From Mesostigma viride (Eukaryota; Streptophyta; Mesostigmatophyceae; Mesostigmatales; Mesostigmataceae): a DNA stretch of 64,000 bases. The stretch covers positions 5,310,719-5,374,718 of the forward strand of contig RPFO01000667.1 of assembly GCA_009746045.1 (NCBI GenBank). The letters run 5' to 3'. Under the pieces are notes generated by a model, which saw only the letters and a program-made list of their open reading frames with translations, ran no database searches and was not told the DNA's origin. Shown one piece after another: positions 34,328-47,300 of this stretch. The stretch's first letter is position 1. The number at the start of each line of letters is the position of its first letter. A program made the position numbers and the translations under genes.

Positions 34328-34392
34328 TTTCGGTTCCTGTTTTTTTGTTGGCGGGCATTGCCTACCTGCCTCGTTTGTTAAAGGACGAGACC

Positions 34393-34962
34393 ATGACGAC
34401 CTCCGTGTTGGGATCCGTTGCCCGATTTTCCGTCGCCATTGGGCTGTCACCGCGCCCATCGCCCCGGCGTTTGCCTCCGGGACCTGCGTCGAGAATGGTG
34501 GTCCGGGCTTTATCCCCCGTGGATGGATATGAACAGGCCGCGCTGCTTGGAGTAGGTGAGCTCCCAATAGCCACATCTCGAGCGCCACGCCATAAGGTCA
34601 CGATTAACCACAAGGCAAGGGGCGAGGTAATCGAGGTGGAAGTTCCAGAGGATCGGTACATTATGCACGCTGCGGAGGAGCAAGGCGAGACCCTGCCTTT
34701 TGCATGCCGCATGGGCTGCTGCACGGCCTGCGCGGTGCGTGTCATCAGCGGCAACTTGCGGCAACCGCAAGCCCTGGGCATTTCTCAGGAGCTCAAGGAC
34801 AAGGGTTATGCGCTGCTCTGCGTCGCGTTCCCCGCGGACGACGTGGTCGTCGAGACGCAAGACGAGGATGAGGTGTATTGGAAGCAATTCGGGCAGTATT
34901 TTGCCCGCTACGCCATTCAGCGTGACGACTACGCATTGGAAATCGCCCTAGGCGACGAATAA
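34393..34962 (+). CDS. FdC2: Plastid-targeted ferredoxin C2 (FdC2-type [2Fe-2S] protein)
   Basis: A single exon of 189 codons. The first 40 or so residues are rich in Ser, Arg and Pro with few acids, as expected for a plastid transit peptide. A beta-grasp ferredoxin domain follows (KVTINHKARGEVIEVEVPED). The cluster ligands are Cys105, Cys110, Cys113 and Cys143, spaced CX4CX2CX29C, within PFACRMGCCTAC and GYALLC. The C-terminal extension, TQDEDEVYWKQFGQYFA to ALEIALGDE, is longer than in photosynthetic ferredoxins. It closely resembles the FdC2 group of plants and algae, which is tied to photosynthetic electron transfer and chloroplast function. The start at 34393 is the first in-frame ATG. 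No intron is needed. Confidence 0.92.
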   Translation: MTTSVLGSVARFSVAIGLSPRPSPRRLPPGPASRMVVRALSPVDGYEQAALLGVGELPIATSRAPRHKVTINHKARGEVIEVEVPEDRYIMHAAEEQGETLPFACRMGCCTACAVRVISGNLRQPQALGISQELKDKGYALLCVAFPADDVVVETQDEDEVYWKQFGQYFARYAIQRDDYALEIALGDE

Positions 34963-36420
34963 AACGGAGGACTGTGAGTGTGGGAAGCTGACTTGACGCA
35001 CACGGGCCATTTCGTGGACCGTTGACAGTCCACAGGGAGCTGCGTAAGCGACAGAGGGCTTGCGCTGACCTGCACGATCCAAGGGGAAAAGACCACTTGA
35101 CCGGCCACAGGGCAGCCCATTCTCATGGGTTGTAAATCTGGAGAGATGTTGAGTTTATACATGCCACGTGTGCACCACACCATGACATCTCTGCGTATAC
35201 ACAAAAACAATGCTGGCATATGTCCCAGCGAGACAAGCAGCGATGCTGGCACCTTTGCAGGACAGACCGGGGCATGCTGTCCCCGATCCTCTCTGTCCAA
35301 AGATGGTTGCGAGCCTTTGTGTCCAAGTCCGCCTAGGCAGACCACCACCAAGGCAGCAAGGTGAAATCAACCAAATATGTATGGATGAAATTGAAATTCA
35401 TAGCACTAGATGTGGATAGTGCCATCGGGACCCATCATGATGAGGTCATGCATGTGACCCATGGGGGGGCGGGTTCCTGCCTTGTGAACTCGGCATAGTC
35501 TCATAGGCCAACCCCCGCCTTCCTTCTATCTGTGCTCATGATGTCGTGTGCGTGCTTGTTGAGATGAGGGTCGTGAAGGCAGGGACCCCATTACACGGTG
35601 CCTGGTACGCATACCTGGTATACGATGCCCCGATATGTCAAAGAGACATCCAGAGCAGGCCAGAAATCTGGAAGAAACCGGACCATGGTGGCTCGAGCCT
35701 GCTGTCATCTTATCCGCGTTTGTTGAGTCGTTCAGGATGATGGAAATGAATGGAGGCGGATAAGATATATCCCCCCACTGGGGCCACGATTTGTTGGTGT
35801 CACCCAAAGAAAGCCGCAGGTTGGTTACAAACACAAAGGAGACCGGGCGGCGGCAGGAGACTTAAGCTGTCGCAGCCTGTGTCAGTAACTTGTCACATGT
35901 GGTGGTGAAACGGTGCCACCTGGGACTCAAGAGGCACTGGGCTAGGCTTAAACGGCTGCTTAGTTTTCTGGGGTAGGCGCTGACCCCTTTTCGGGGCCCG
36001 TATTCAGTCAAATTCCCCCAGCTGGCGGAGTACTAAACCTTTCTAAAATTACACCAGTTGTCAATGATGACTTATTAAGTGAGACAACTAGTCGTGGACG
36101 CATGGCGGTCCAACGTTGCCTGAGGATTAGAGCATTTGTCGGAGTTGAAAGGCGTGACGATCGCGGAAGCCCCGTGGCTGTGTGTGGGAAGATCTGAATA
36201 TGGGGCGATAACGGTGAACACGAAGTGGCTGGCCGGTTGGTGGATGAAAAGAGAGAGATGGGATGGTCAGGAAAATATAGAGAATATGAAGTGAAAAAAT
36301 AAAAAGGTGGAGGGTTTTTCAAAGTATAAAAGCTAACAGTATAAATAAATAAGAAAAGAAGGGGGACGGGGGGTAGCCGGGCGCCCGGGCCGTGGGGGTG
36401 GGGCTGGGGGAAGAGGAAAG
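34963..36420. other. Non-coding stretch
   Basis: No gene recognised. Frames of 60-140 codons here lack known domains and good structure. Confidence 0.4.
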
Positions 36421-36426
36421 AATTGA

Positions 36427-36745
36427 AACTCTTGCTCCGGTTGGGGAGGCACTGAGCATTAGCCCCGATGGATGAATGGAAGTGTGCACACAATCCTACC
36501 GGTCGATCAATTCTATCAAAAATTAAATTATAACATTCATGACTCCGTTGGGAGATCATGTAGCACGTACTCCATGGCGGGTGGATGGGGTGAGCGGAGC
36601 CACGAAAATTAACTAATCTAATCTAACATAATCTAATCTACAAAAATCCTAGCTACTCTACTCAGCCAAGCGTCCTTTCCTCTTTGGGGGGGGCGGGGGC
36701 TTGCCCACAGGGGCGAGCGTGTGGGCCTGGACAATGGTCCCAAAG
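36427..36745 (-). mobile_element. LINE-B tail remnant and LINE-A 3' end
   Basis: A degenerate LINE-B hairpin (about 36432-36452) with GATGGATG and CCTACCGGTC. Then a minus-strand LINE-A end: coding VGKPPPPPKR-like near 36690-36740, 3' UTR, hairpin (36538-36560) and A/T tail. Confidence 0.65.
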
Positions 36746-36962
36746 ATACGTGCTAATGCCGGTTTTACGGTGACGGAATGCAATATACGAGAATACTCAT
36801 ACCTTTTGACTCCGGTCATGAAATTACACCGGGTTCAGTTGCAACAGAACCGTCTTCTCAAGATGAACACGCTAATATAATTTTCTGCAGCCATCGCCTA
36901 AGATTTTGTAAGCTATCATAAACCTCGGCACAGGCAGAGCTCGTCTTTTCCGGATACGAGCT

Positions 36963-38055
36963 ATGGCGGAATTCCAGACATCCGCCTCCCCTCCCCCCGC
37001 ACATGGGGAGCAAACAGCGCCCACCACCATTTCGCAACTACTCGCAGATGCGGAAACCACGGCAACGCCCGTTCAGACCTGGCTGGACTGTCTGGGCCTG
37101 GAGGCGAGGGCGGTGGGGTTGGAGATTAGTGTCAAAATTGAGGCGATGGTGATTGGGGCCTCCAGTACACCGCCGCTGCCGCGCCTGCTCGACGGGACGG
37201 AGGTCTCGTTCCGCGATCGCTTCAAACTGTTGGGGAGTTGGCTCCCTGACACTCGCGCAGACGATGTGGACATCCGCATCGGCCTGGCCTGGGCCAGGCT
37301 CCGTTCGCTCAACACCTACTGGCGCTCGAAGGGCCTGGGCGAGCACCGCAAGCGCATGCTCTTCAAGGTCCTCGTCCTCACGGTGCTCACGTATGGCGCC
37401 GAGGCGTGGACACTCACACCCACACTGGCAGCAAAGCTCGACGGCAGGGTTTACATGCAGGATGCTCCGACAGGTCCTGAATGTAGGGTTTTCCAAGCGC
37501 CCGTCATTAGAGTCTTTGTATCAGGGTATGCCTCGTATTTCGGACGAGATTAGACAGCGTAGGATAGCATTTGTAGGACACCTTGCTCGCACCAGCCAGG
37601 TCGACACCGCCCTTGGTCTGGCAGGCCCCCAGCGGCTTGGCCAACCAGGGCGGCATATTCTGACCTGGCCTGGCCCCAAGGGCATTCCCAAAAGGGTAGG
37701 GAAACATGTCACGAACTACATCCAGATGTTGCTGGACGACCTACTGGTCCCAGCCTAGTTTGAACACCGCATCCACTCTCTCTCCCTTCTTTGGACTGCC
37801 ATGCAGAACAAGACGCGGTGGCAGAAGATTGTCAAGGCTCACACGCCAGCCCCTGTGGGCAAGCCACCTCCCCCCAAGCGGAGGAGGCGTTTTGATGAGT
37901 AGTGTAGTTTGGATTTTCTAGACTAGATAGCTTAGAGTTAGGTTAGTTCGATTACGCGGCTCCTTCCACTCCACCCCGCCATCAAGGAATATGTGCAATG
38001 TTCATGATCTCCCAACGGAGGCATGTTATAATTTAATTTAATTTAAATTTTTTAG
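36963..38055 (+). pseudogene. LINE-A ORF2 3' half: RT C-terminal part through tail
   Basis: The longest LINE-A copy. It reads TWLDCLGLEARAVGLEISVK, FRDRFKLLGSWLP, RIGLAWARLRSLNTYW and LVLTVLTYGAEAWTL, the end of a non-LTR reverse transcriptase and its thumb region. A small frame change near 37455 leads on to RISDEIRQRRIAFVGHLART. The YADD catalytic box is not intact (LLADAE). The frame stops near 37900 after RRRRFDE. The 3' UTR follows with hairpin 38003-38025 and an A/T tail to about 38055. Confidence 0.8.
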
Positions 38056-38385
38056 TACCTACATAAATAGTGCATGATGCAGACGATATTGTAAATTTCA
38101 TGTAATTATTTTAATGAGATCAGCATACTGAGTACTCCGCGGCATGCCCATACGCATGACAAGTCCTTACTTATAGACATGTGGGAACAGTATGTCTGGT
38201 CTCCGCAGGTTCTGTACCCGGCAAAACCTGCCGAGGGGAGACATGCTGTTCCCACAGCATGATCACGTGTCTACGTCCAACAACAGGCTCCGTGGCATCC
38301 ATGGGCTCCCGAAGGAGACCCGGCATGACTGATCCAATCATGAGACGGCGGTTTCTGCTGTTGTTCCATAACTGCATATTCACTA
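38056..38385. other. Region downstream of the glycosyltransferase stop
   Basis: Contains the probable 3' UTR of the minus-strand glycosyltransferase gene. No polyadenylation signal was assigned. Confidence 0.35.
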
Positions 38386-41300
38386 TTATAACAGGTAGCC
38401 CGTGTGTGCGCCCGGATTGGAGCTCGAGCTCGATCCCCCAAACTTGCTGGACCCGGTGCCCTTGATGCCGTGGGAACTGACCACGTTGGCGGCATGCAAG
38501 AATCCCTGTGACGACGGCGACGACGCGTGGCCCAAGTGCGACTGTGCCGCCTGCGCCATCGCCGGCGGTTGGATGATCTCGCGAATGCGCGTCTGGGGCC
38601 GCGCCTTGGTCGTCTCAAAGTAGGTGCGGATGAGGATCTCCGCGATCAGGCCCAGGAACATGATCTGTGGGGGGTGGGACACCGATGAAGAGTGGGAGCG
38701 AGTGGGAGCGAATGGGAGAGGGTGGGAGAGAATGAGAGTGGGATCGAGTGGGAGAGGGTGGGAGAGGGTGGGAGAGGGAGAGGGAGCGAGTGGGAGCGAG
38801 TGGGAGCGAGTGGGAGCGAGTGCAAGAGAGTGGGAGAGAGTGGGAGAGGGCGGGAGAGAGTGGGAGAGAAGAAGGGGGCACAAAAGAAGGCACAGCAAAC
38901 AGTTTTACCTGATAAGCATAGTACCGGCCATGGATGGTAGGTGTAGTACTGACCATGCATTCTTTAGTACCAACCGCAACAGCCGCCAGCATGTTGTTAC
39001 TGAATACAGTTTGCTCTTGTTTATCCCCAAGATAATAAGAGCGTCTTTTATGATGATAATACATAAAAATAAGAACTCTCTCGTGTAACCCCATGTGTCT
39101 TTCATGATAGTAACTTTATGATAGTAACTTATTCCCATGTGCCTTTTATGATAATTTTCTTCGCTTTCTCCCGATGGCAGTCACTGAAATGAAGGCCCTA
39201 TCGAAAAGACCTTAGTTAGTCCAAAAATTGCGCTCCTGCCCATACCTGCAAGCCCCGCGACAAACATCTGGGCAGCAACACGAAAGAAAAATCCCAGTGC
39301 GGTAGTGTGTTCCATGCGAACATTCCAGCCCTGTCCAGGCCTGAAACTACTTTATGGCGTCCCAATGGGACAACGCGTGTCTAGTGACTAATCAAATACT
39401 AGTTGCGTACCAAACTCAACGGTAACGGCACCTGCAGCCCGGAGGCAAAAATCTCAGCCGCAAACACCAGCTATATGTGCTATACATTTACACTGGTTGT
39501 CTCCTTGATACTAGACATATACTATACATACTAAGCGCTATACATATCGAGGAGACAACCAGCGCAGGCCACTGCGCGCTATACATATATATACTGTAGT
39601 ACATTTATCAAGTAACGTGCGTTGTAACTTTCACGTTACAACTTTCTTCGGCGGAGCCCATTTTCGGAAGAACCAAGGGTTCGAAGGAAGGGCGAAGCCA
39701 ATTATTGGAGAGGTGCGTGAAGTGTGGGCGCACCTCAACGATTTCCATTGTCGTCTACTAATTCGACGATGGATCTTGGCGCAAAACTCCTGACTCTGCG
39801 GCGAGGACTTCTGCTTGCGAATTAGCACAAATTTGGTGGATGGATGGATGGATGGATGGATGGATGGATGGATGGATGGATGGATGGATGGATGGATGGA
39901 TGGATGGATGGATGGATGGATGGATGGATGGATGGATGGATGGATGGATGGATGGATGGATGGATGGATGGATGGATGGATGGATGGATGGATGGATGGA
40001 TGGATGGATGGATGGATGGATGGATGGATGGATGGATGGATGGATGGATGGGTTACAGTTTCACGTGCGCTTTCCCCGAAATCGCTCGATCCTGTTTTTG
40101 TTGTACCATCTTGGCCGCAGAGTCAGGAGTTCTGCGCCAAGATCCATCTTCCAATCAGTAGACGCCAATGGAAATCGTCTCAGCGCGTCCGCTCTTCAAG
40201 CACCTCTCCAAATAAATTGGCTTCGCCCTTTCTTCGAACCTTTGGTTCTTCCGAAAACGGGCTCCGCCGGACTAGCATATACCTGGGATTTACAGTGTAG
40301 TCTAGTCCCAAACGCACCACTACGTAATGTTCTATTCTATTGAATTGTTTGCTAGCCTTGGGAAGTGTTTCTTAAAAGTAACTTTCTCAATACTTATACA
40401 GTGTCCACTGTTACCGTACCTGCAGGCCGGCAACAAACATCTCGGCTGCGAACACGAGTGCGGGCAACGCGAGTGTCATGGCCGCTGCCGCGCCGATGTA
40501 CGCCGCCGACCGGACCAGCTCGACAACGCCCCACCCCAGCCCGACGACCGAGCTGATGAGGCACAGCATCCCGAGCGGGCCGAACGCCTGCATCGGCCGG
40601 TCCCGGAACCTGGCCAGGAAGGCCACGAGGACCAGGTCGATGACAACGCGGGGGGTGCGGGACAGCGCGCCGTACTTGGACGTGCCAAAGGAGCGCGCGT
40701 GGTGGCGAACGGGCAGCTCGGCGATGGACGCGCCGTCCATGGACGCGAGCGCGGGGATAAAGCGGTGCAGCTCGCCGTACATGCGCAGGTTGTTGATCAC
40801 GCCGCGGCGGTAGGCCTTGAGGCTGCAGCCATAGTCGCGCAATTTGACCTGAGGGTAGTGGTGGGAAAGGGGGGGGGGGGGGGGGAGAATGGAGAAGTCA
40901 TTTACAGTAGCAAGAATGGTGATAGTTATAATTGAATTCGGGATCAGAAAGGCTGGACCTGTGATCACGCTTGACCTGGGATGGTTTCGCTTGTTCACTA
41001 GTGTCACGAGCGGGGTTGGTTTAGCATGCGCACTAGTGTCACGAGCGGGGGTGGTTTAGCATGTTTGTGTCACCAGGTTTGTCTGCGAGAGTGAGAACGA
41101 GTACATGCCTGGCCCTGGGATACAAGAGAAACGGAGTCTCGTACTCGTCACCTACAGCCTGGCCAAAGGGGATTGCGGGTTTCACAAGGGGGGCTTGTGA
41201 ACATGTAACTTTGCAAGATGAGTCACAGGTCGAGTACGGGCAAAGTGCGACCTGGACCGTACCCTGCCCATGCCTGGTCGTACCTCGCCTGTACACGCGG

Positions 41301-44300
41301 CCTGGGACCTACACCGTCTGCATAGGTAGCTTTAGTGCACACCCGATATCTGCCCTGGGCGCATTTTGAATTACCCTGGATCGTTTGTTGGGAGCCAAGT
41401 ACGTTTCCCGGCTTTTATTTATTTATTTAAAAATTCTTGTTTGTTTTTTTATCGTGCAGCCATTTCAAGGCAGTCGGGTCCTTCCTTACTAGGGTAAGAT
41501 CCCCTGCTTTTCTGTTGTTTCAGCTTGCTGTTTCCCCCAGAATACCCCCCCCGGGCCGGCAAGATTCAATTAATTAATCGGGGTTCTTTGAACGGAGTTT
41601 CTTCTATACGTGAATGCGGGAACAAGAGGCCGCTGGATGAGCGGCTTATAGGTCGCAGTGTTTACTCGTAGCTGTTTGGCTAGAGCTTTTGTGATTAGTA
41701 GATGCAATATAGTGCATGGTTGAAAAATGAATTAAATAAAATGTGCGTTCCGCGCTTGGGTTGATTATACCCGGGCGGAACGGGGCGTGAGGTGCAGTGC
41801 CCCTGAAAAGAACAACCTACGCATTATTTAATACTAGCCGTGCAGATTCGGGATATTCTACCCCCGGTCTGTACGGTTAGCGTCTTACTAGCATCCACTA
41901 AACATAAGGGTTTAATGACGTCAGTTAGCTAGGGATAAGGGAGGTTTTGCGACTAAAAGCCGCTCTGGCTGGTTTTGTCGGCCTCTTTCTTTGCTCGTTG
42001 TCGTTGCGGCGGCAGCCGCAGCTATGGGTGCTGCGGAGCAAAATCCCAAAAGCACTGGTTGCACTGGCCACTTGGCCAGTGGTGAGACTTCCAGTTGGTA
42101 ACCGGCCAGGCGTAGTTCCTCGCCCGGTTAACTAAAAGAAAAGAAAAAGATTACCTCCGGTCCGCACCTTTTCCCCAGCTTGGGGTCTTTGGTGGGCCGG
42201 ATGCCGTGACAGGTGCTCAACTGTCGCTTGGTCGGCCCAGTGCGCGAGCTGGTGCTCCGTACCTGGGGATGCTTGCACCCCGGGTTGGAGCCGGATGGCT
42301 GGCACTGGCGACCCGTGTCTCGGTCCGCGGCCTGCGGCTTTTTCTTCGGAAATTGCTGCTGGCCAGCAAACTTTGCAATTGCCTTCCGCCGAGGGGGGGT
42401 GGTTGGGGCTGGGGACGGCGATGGGAAAAGCGTCTAAGCTAGAAATTTTTTCCCCACGCATAGAAACCTCGGGGGGGAATGCGGTCTTGGCTGAACGGAC
42501 TCTCGTTCAGCCAGGTGCCTGGGGCTGTGGCCTCGGGCATCCGGGCTGGCGGGGCCTGGGCTAGGTCCACGTTTTTTCTCGAAGCACCCCGGGTCTATGG
42601 GGAGACGGCCATAGCGGTACCGACTCGGGGCCCCGAGAGGGGTCATGATAGGCTGGCCGTGCGCAATCGCAGTGCAAATGCGCTGGGCCTTTTTGGGCCT
42701 GGCCATGCATCCACAGCCGCCGGGCACACGCCTCCCGATGTGGGGGGGCTCCCGTTTTGCGGCAGGGCGGTCACTTGTGACAACAAGCAAGGTGGAGTGC
42801 GGCTTCAAGGGAAAGCCAGGGCGGGGGTGATTGGGCAACGTACTTCATGAAGGGCCTTGAACGGCGTGCCTCCGGGCATGTCAATTAGTGTCACATGTAT
42901 GCTTCCACTTATTGTTTTAATGAAGATGCTGGTTTTTGTGGGAGCTACGTGGGACATGAATCGGGGTTCTTTGAACGGAGTTTCTTCTATACGTGAATGC
43001 GGGAACAAGAGGCCGCTGGATGAGCGGCTTATAGGTCGCAGTGTTTACTCGTAGCTGTTTGGCTAGAGCTTTTGTGATTAGTAGATGCAATATAGTGCAT
43101 GGTTGAAAAATGAATTAAATAAAATGTGCGTTCCGCGCTAGGGTTGATTATACCCGGGCGGAACGGGGCGTGAGGTGCAGTGCCCCTGAAAAGAACAACC
43201 TACGCATTATTTAATACTAGCCGTGCAGATTCGGGATATTCTACCCCCGGTCTGTACGGTTAGCGTCTTACTAGCATCCACTAAACATAAGGGTTTAATG
43301 ACGTCAGTTAGCTAGGGATAAGGGAGGTTTTGCGACTAAAAGCCGCTCTGGCTGGTTTTGTCGGCCTCTTTCTTTGCTCCCCACCCACCCACCCTTGTCT
43401 TGGTTGCCTCTAGGGCAACGTACTTCATGAAGGGCCTTGAACGGCGTGCCTCCGGGCATGTCAATTAGTGTCACATGTATGCTTCCACTTATTGTTTTAA
43501 TGAAGATGCTGGTTTTTGTGGGAGCTACGTGGGACATGAATTTACTTTGTTTGCTAGTTTATCTCTCATGCAATCCAAATCCTAGGGACTCAGTTAAATT
43601 AAAATTTCTTTGTCTGCTTTAACGTTTTCAGGAGAAAAGCTTTCGAGCAATTCTTTATTTATAAAACTACCAGTGCGGACGGTGTATTCTATTTACAAGG
43701 TGACCTATACAAGATGACCTAAGGCCATGAAGGCCGCGTATGGTTCAGGTTGCTCTCGGTTACGCCCCTTTCCCCCCCCTTCTAAAAAAGGAAAAGAGTT
43801 GCGACCACGCAAGGTTTGAACACTCGCCCCTGCGGCCATAATGCTTACCACTGATCCCTGTAACCAGCAGGCTGGAATCCTCCCCTCTAAGCAGGCAGAA
43901 CCGCCTGCCAAGAGGGGGGGTTGCCTTGCGATGTCACAGGACCCCGACGTTTCAACAAACTTTTTCCACCGTAACCACCCAGTGCTTTCACCACGCACCC
44001 CCGGGACCAGCCAGTGGCCGCTCACCCCCCAAGACACAGCAAGCACTCTCATTAATGACCACAAGCTTAGCCACGAAAAATTGAACCACTCACCCTCGTC
44101 ACCACCCCATGCTTCACCACCCAGGCGACATGACCCCGCAGAAATGAACAGCACACACAGCGAAGGGAGTGGCAACCAACCCGCGGGCCACCCAAGGCAA
44201 GCACAGAAGACATAAACACCAACACGAGGCAGGCATAGAAGACATAAACATCCACAAGGCAGGCATAGAAGACATAAACATCCACACAAGGCAGGCATAG

Positions 44301-47300
44301 AAGACATAAACATCCACACAAGGCAGGCATATAAGACATAAACATCCACAAGGCAGGCATATAAGACATAAACATCCACAAGGCAGGCATATAAGACATA
44401 AACATCCACAAGGCAGGCATAGAAGACATAAACATCCACAAGGCAGGCATATAAGACATAAACATCCACAAGGCAGGCATAGAAGACATAAACATCCACA
44501 CAAGGCAGGCATAGAAGACATAAACATCCACACAAGGCAGGCATAGAAGACATAAACACCCACCCCCATTGAGCACAAGCTCATCCACACGCCCACCTCC
44601 CTGTGACACAACGGATTTCACCACTCTAGCCCATGACCCCATAAACGCTAACTTCACCCCATAACAGAATACTAACCCACCCCCTGTACCTGCACATTAA
44701 ACAACTCGCCCCTGTGACCACCAATGGACTCGATCACTCAACCCTGAGTGCCGCACAAGAAAAAAGAACACTGGACCACAGGACACTCCACAACTCAGCC
44801 CTGTGACCACAAACGGATTTAATCACTCACGTCTGTGCGGAAGCATAAGAAATAAGAACTGTAACCACAACATTTGGACCCCACAACGCACCCCCGTGAC
44901 CGCGCCGATGATGACGTTCGCCACGCGCGAGGGCAGGTTGCGCATTAGCGCGTTGTCCTTGCGGTGCTGCCGCCAGCCGCACACCATGTCGTAGCCGCCG
45001 TCCTCGCAGGGGCGGGAGGAGCCCGTGACGGATGCCACACACGTGCCCTCCAGGATGCCGGACTCGAGGTCAGGGGGGGGAGAGGACGCTGATGTGCACG
45101 CTTCCTCATCTGAGGTGTTAAATGGGGGTGGTGCAAGCCCATTAAGGTTGAGGGGATGTGAGTGATGTGAGTGTGGGGTCTTGGGGGGGAGGACTGTAGA
45201 CTGAGGGCGCTGAGCCGAGAATGGGGGGCGAAGGGCCAGCGGGGCATGTTCAACTTGGGCTAGGATGAGAGTAAATAGAACATTCAGGACTCTTTATAGA
45301 CAAAACACCAACAGGAACAGCAGAACTCATATTTGTTTGGAGCTTTCGGGGTGTTCTTGCAAGCATGGCACGGAGAGTGTAACGTAGCAAAGCTGAAGAA
45401 TCCATAAGGCTTCGCCAATACATCTGTATCAATACATTTGTATCAAATACATCGGTATCAAATACATCTGCATCAAATACATCTGTATCAAATACATCGG
45501 TATCAAATACATCGGTATAAAATATATCGGTATCAAATACATCGGTATCAAATACATCGGTATAAAATATATCGGTATCAAATACATCGGTATCAAATAC
45601 ATCGGTATCAAATACATCGGTATCAAATACATCTGTGTGCGGATAAAAATGGGATAAACACGGATATTGGGTGAAGAACCATCCCATCCACAAAGTGCAC
45701 TGTTGAATACAAACATCACGTACTGTACTGCTAAACGCGGATAGTGGGTGAAGAACCATCCCATCGACAAAGTGCACCGTTGAATAAAAACATCACGTAC
45801 TGTACTGTTAAATATGTAAAAAAAACGGCTACCTGCTGCCCTGAAAAAAACAAATGGTTAAATCAAACGGTCATCTACTGCACTGTTAAACGGAATGGTT
45901 TCAACCAAACGGTCACCTCATGTACTGTTAACTACATCAATAGTGCGGTTAACACGTACCAGGTGGCACCAGGCGTCCGCCCGCCTCCACCAGGGTCCCC
46001 GGCGCACCCTGGGCCACCCCTGCGGCCCCGTTCAGCCCGCCCGTGCGAAGGCCCGCCCCATGACCCAGGTATTCCCCACCCCCCGTCATCCCACTACTGC
46101 TGGTGGCACCCACAAGGGTGGCCTTTTCCGCCACCCCTTGCCTCGCGCCCTCGGTGACGTCGCTGCTGGGGAAAGCAGCGGCGGCAGGGGCGGCAGAGTG
46201 ACGGGGGTTAGTGCCAGCGACGGATGCCGCGGTTTCTGAAGAGCTTCTGGTGGAGTGGTCGAGCTGGGATGGGTGGGGATGGAAGCTGCTGCCCACCGGC
46301 TGCGATGCATGGCCCGGCTGCGAGGGGTTCTTGTCCCTGTGCGGCAGACCAGGGGGTGTGCCGGGCGGTGAGAAACTTGGAGAGGGGCTCGTCGCCGAAC
46401 CGGGCAAAAGGTTGAGTGAGGAATGGGGAGAGGGACTGGGTGCGGCACTGGGGGAGAGACCAGGATCCGTTGTGCTGGCATCCGCTGGGCTTGATCCCCC
46501 GCCACCACTATGGCCTGCCCCGGCGCCATGCGCCACGCCATCATTGGCCCATTCCACGCCGGACGAGTCCGAGTACCCCTCGCAGCTCCCGCAGGTGAGC
46601 ACATCGAGCACGCGGGGTATGTCCCTGGCGTCGTTCTGCAGGTCGCCGTCCAGGGTCACGACAAACTCGCCGCGCGCCGCCTCCATCCCTGCGGACATAG
46701 CGGCGGTCTGGCCAAAGTTGCGGCGCAGTAGGATCACGCGCAGGTCGTCGCGCTCGCCCACCATCGCGCGCAGCAGGGTGCTGCTGCCTGTCACCGTAAA
46801 GCAAGGGGGTGGGGGTGGGGGGTGGGGGGTGTGGGGGGGGCAGGCAATCTGGTGGAGGGGTTGAGGGATGGAGGGGTGAGGGTGGAGGGGTGGAGAAAGT
46901 GGCTGGTTGTCAACATGGGAAGAGTTGTGTGAGAAGTCTACGTGTGAATTGAAGGGAGTTGTGTGTATTGTGTGTGTGCGCGCGTGTGTGTTTGTCTGTG
47001 TGCGTGTGTGTGTGTGAGTGAGTGAGTGAGTGAGTGAGTGAGTGAGTGAGTGAGTGAGTGAGTGAGTGAGTGAGTGAGTGAGTGAGTGAGTGAGTGAGTG
47101 AGTGAGTGAGTGAGTGAGTGAGTGAGTGAGTGAGTGAGTGAGTGAGTGAGTGAGTGAGTGAGTGAGTGAGTGAGTGAGTGAGTGAGTGAGTGAGTGAGTG
47201 AGTGAGTGAGTGGGTGAGTGGGTGAGTGGGTGTGCTTGTGAGTGAGTGTGGGTCTGTGTGCGCGTGTGCCATGATGCAATTCAGGGAAGAAAGGGGGGGG

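Noticed and set aside
44216-44563. CRISPR-like array
   Set aside because: Units abut without unique spacers and the context is a eukaryotic intron.
44827-45042. Separate 71-codon genes
   Set aside because: Shadow frames of GT2 exon 3.
45419-45636. Repeat protein YQIHR...
   Set aside because: 15-bp minisatellite in an intron.
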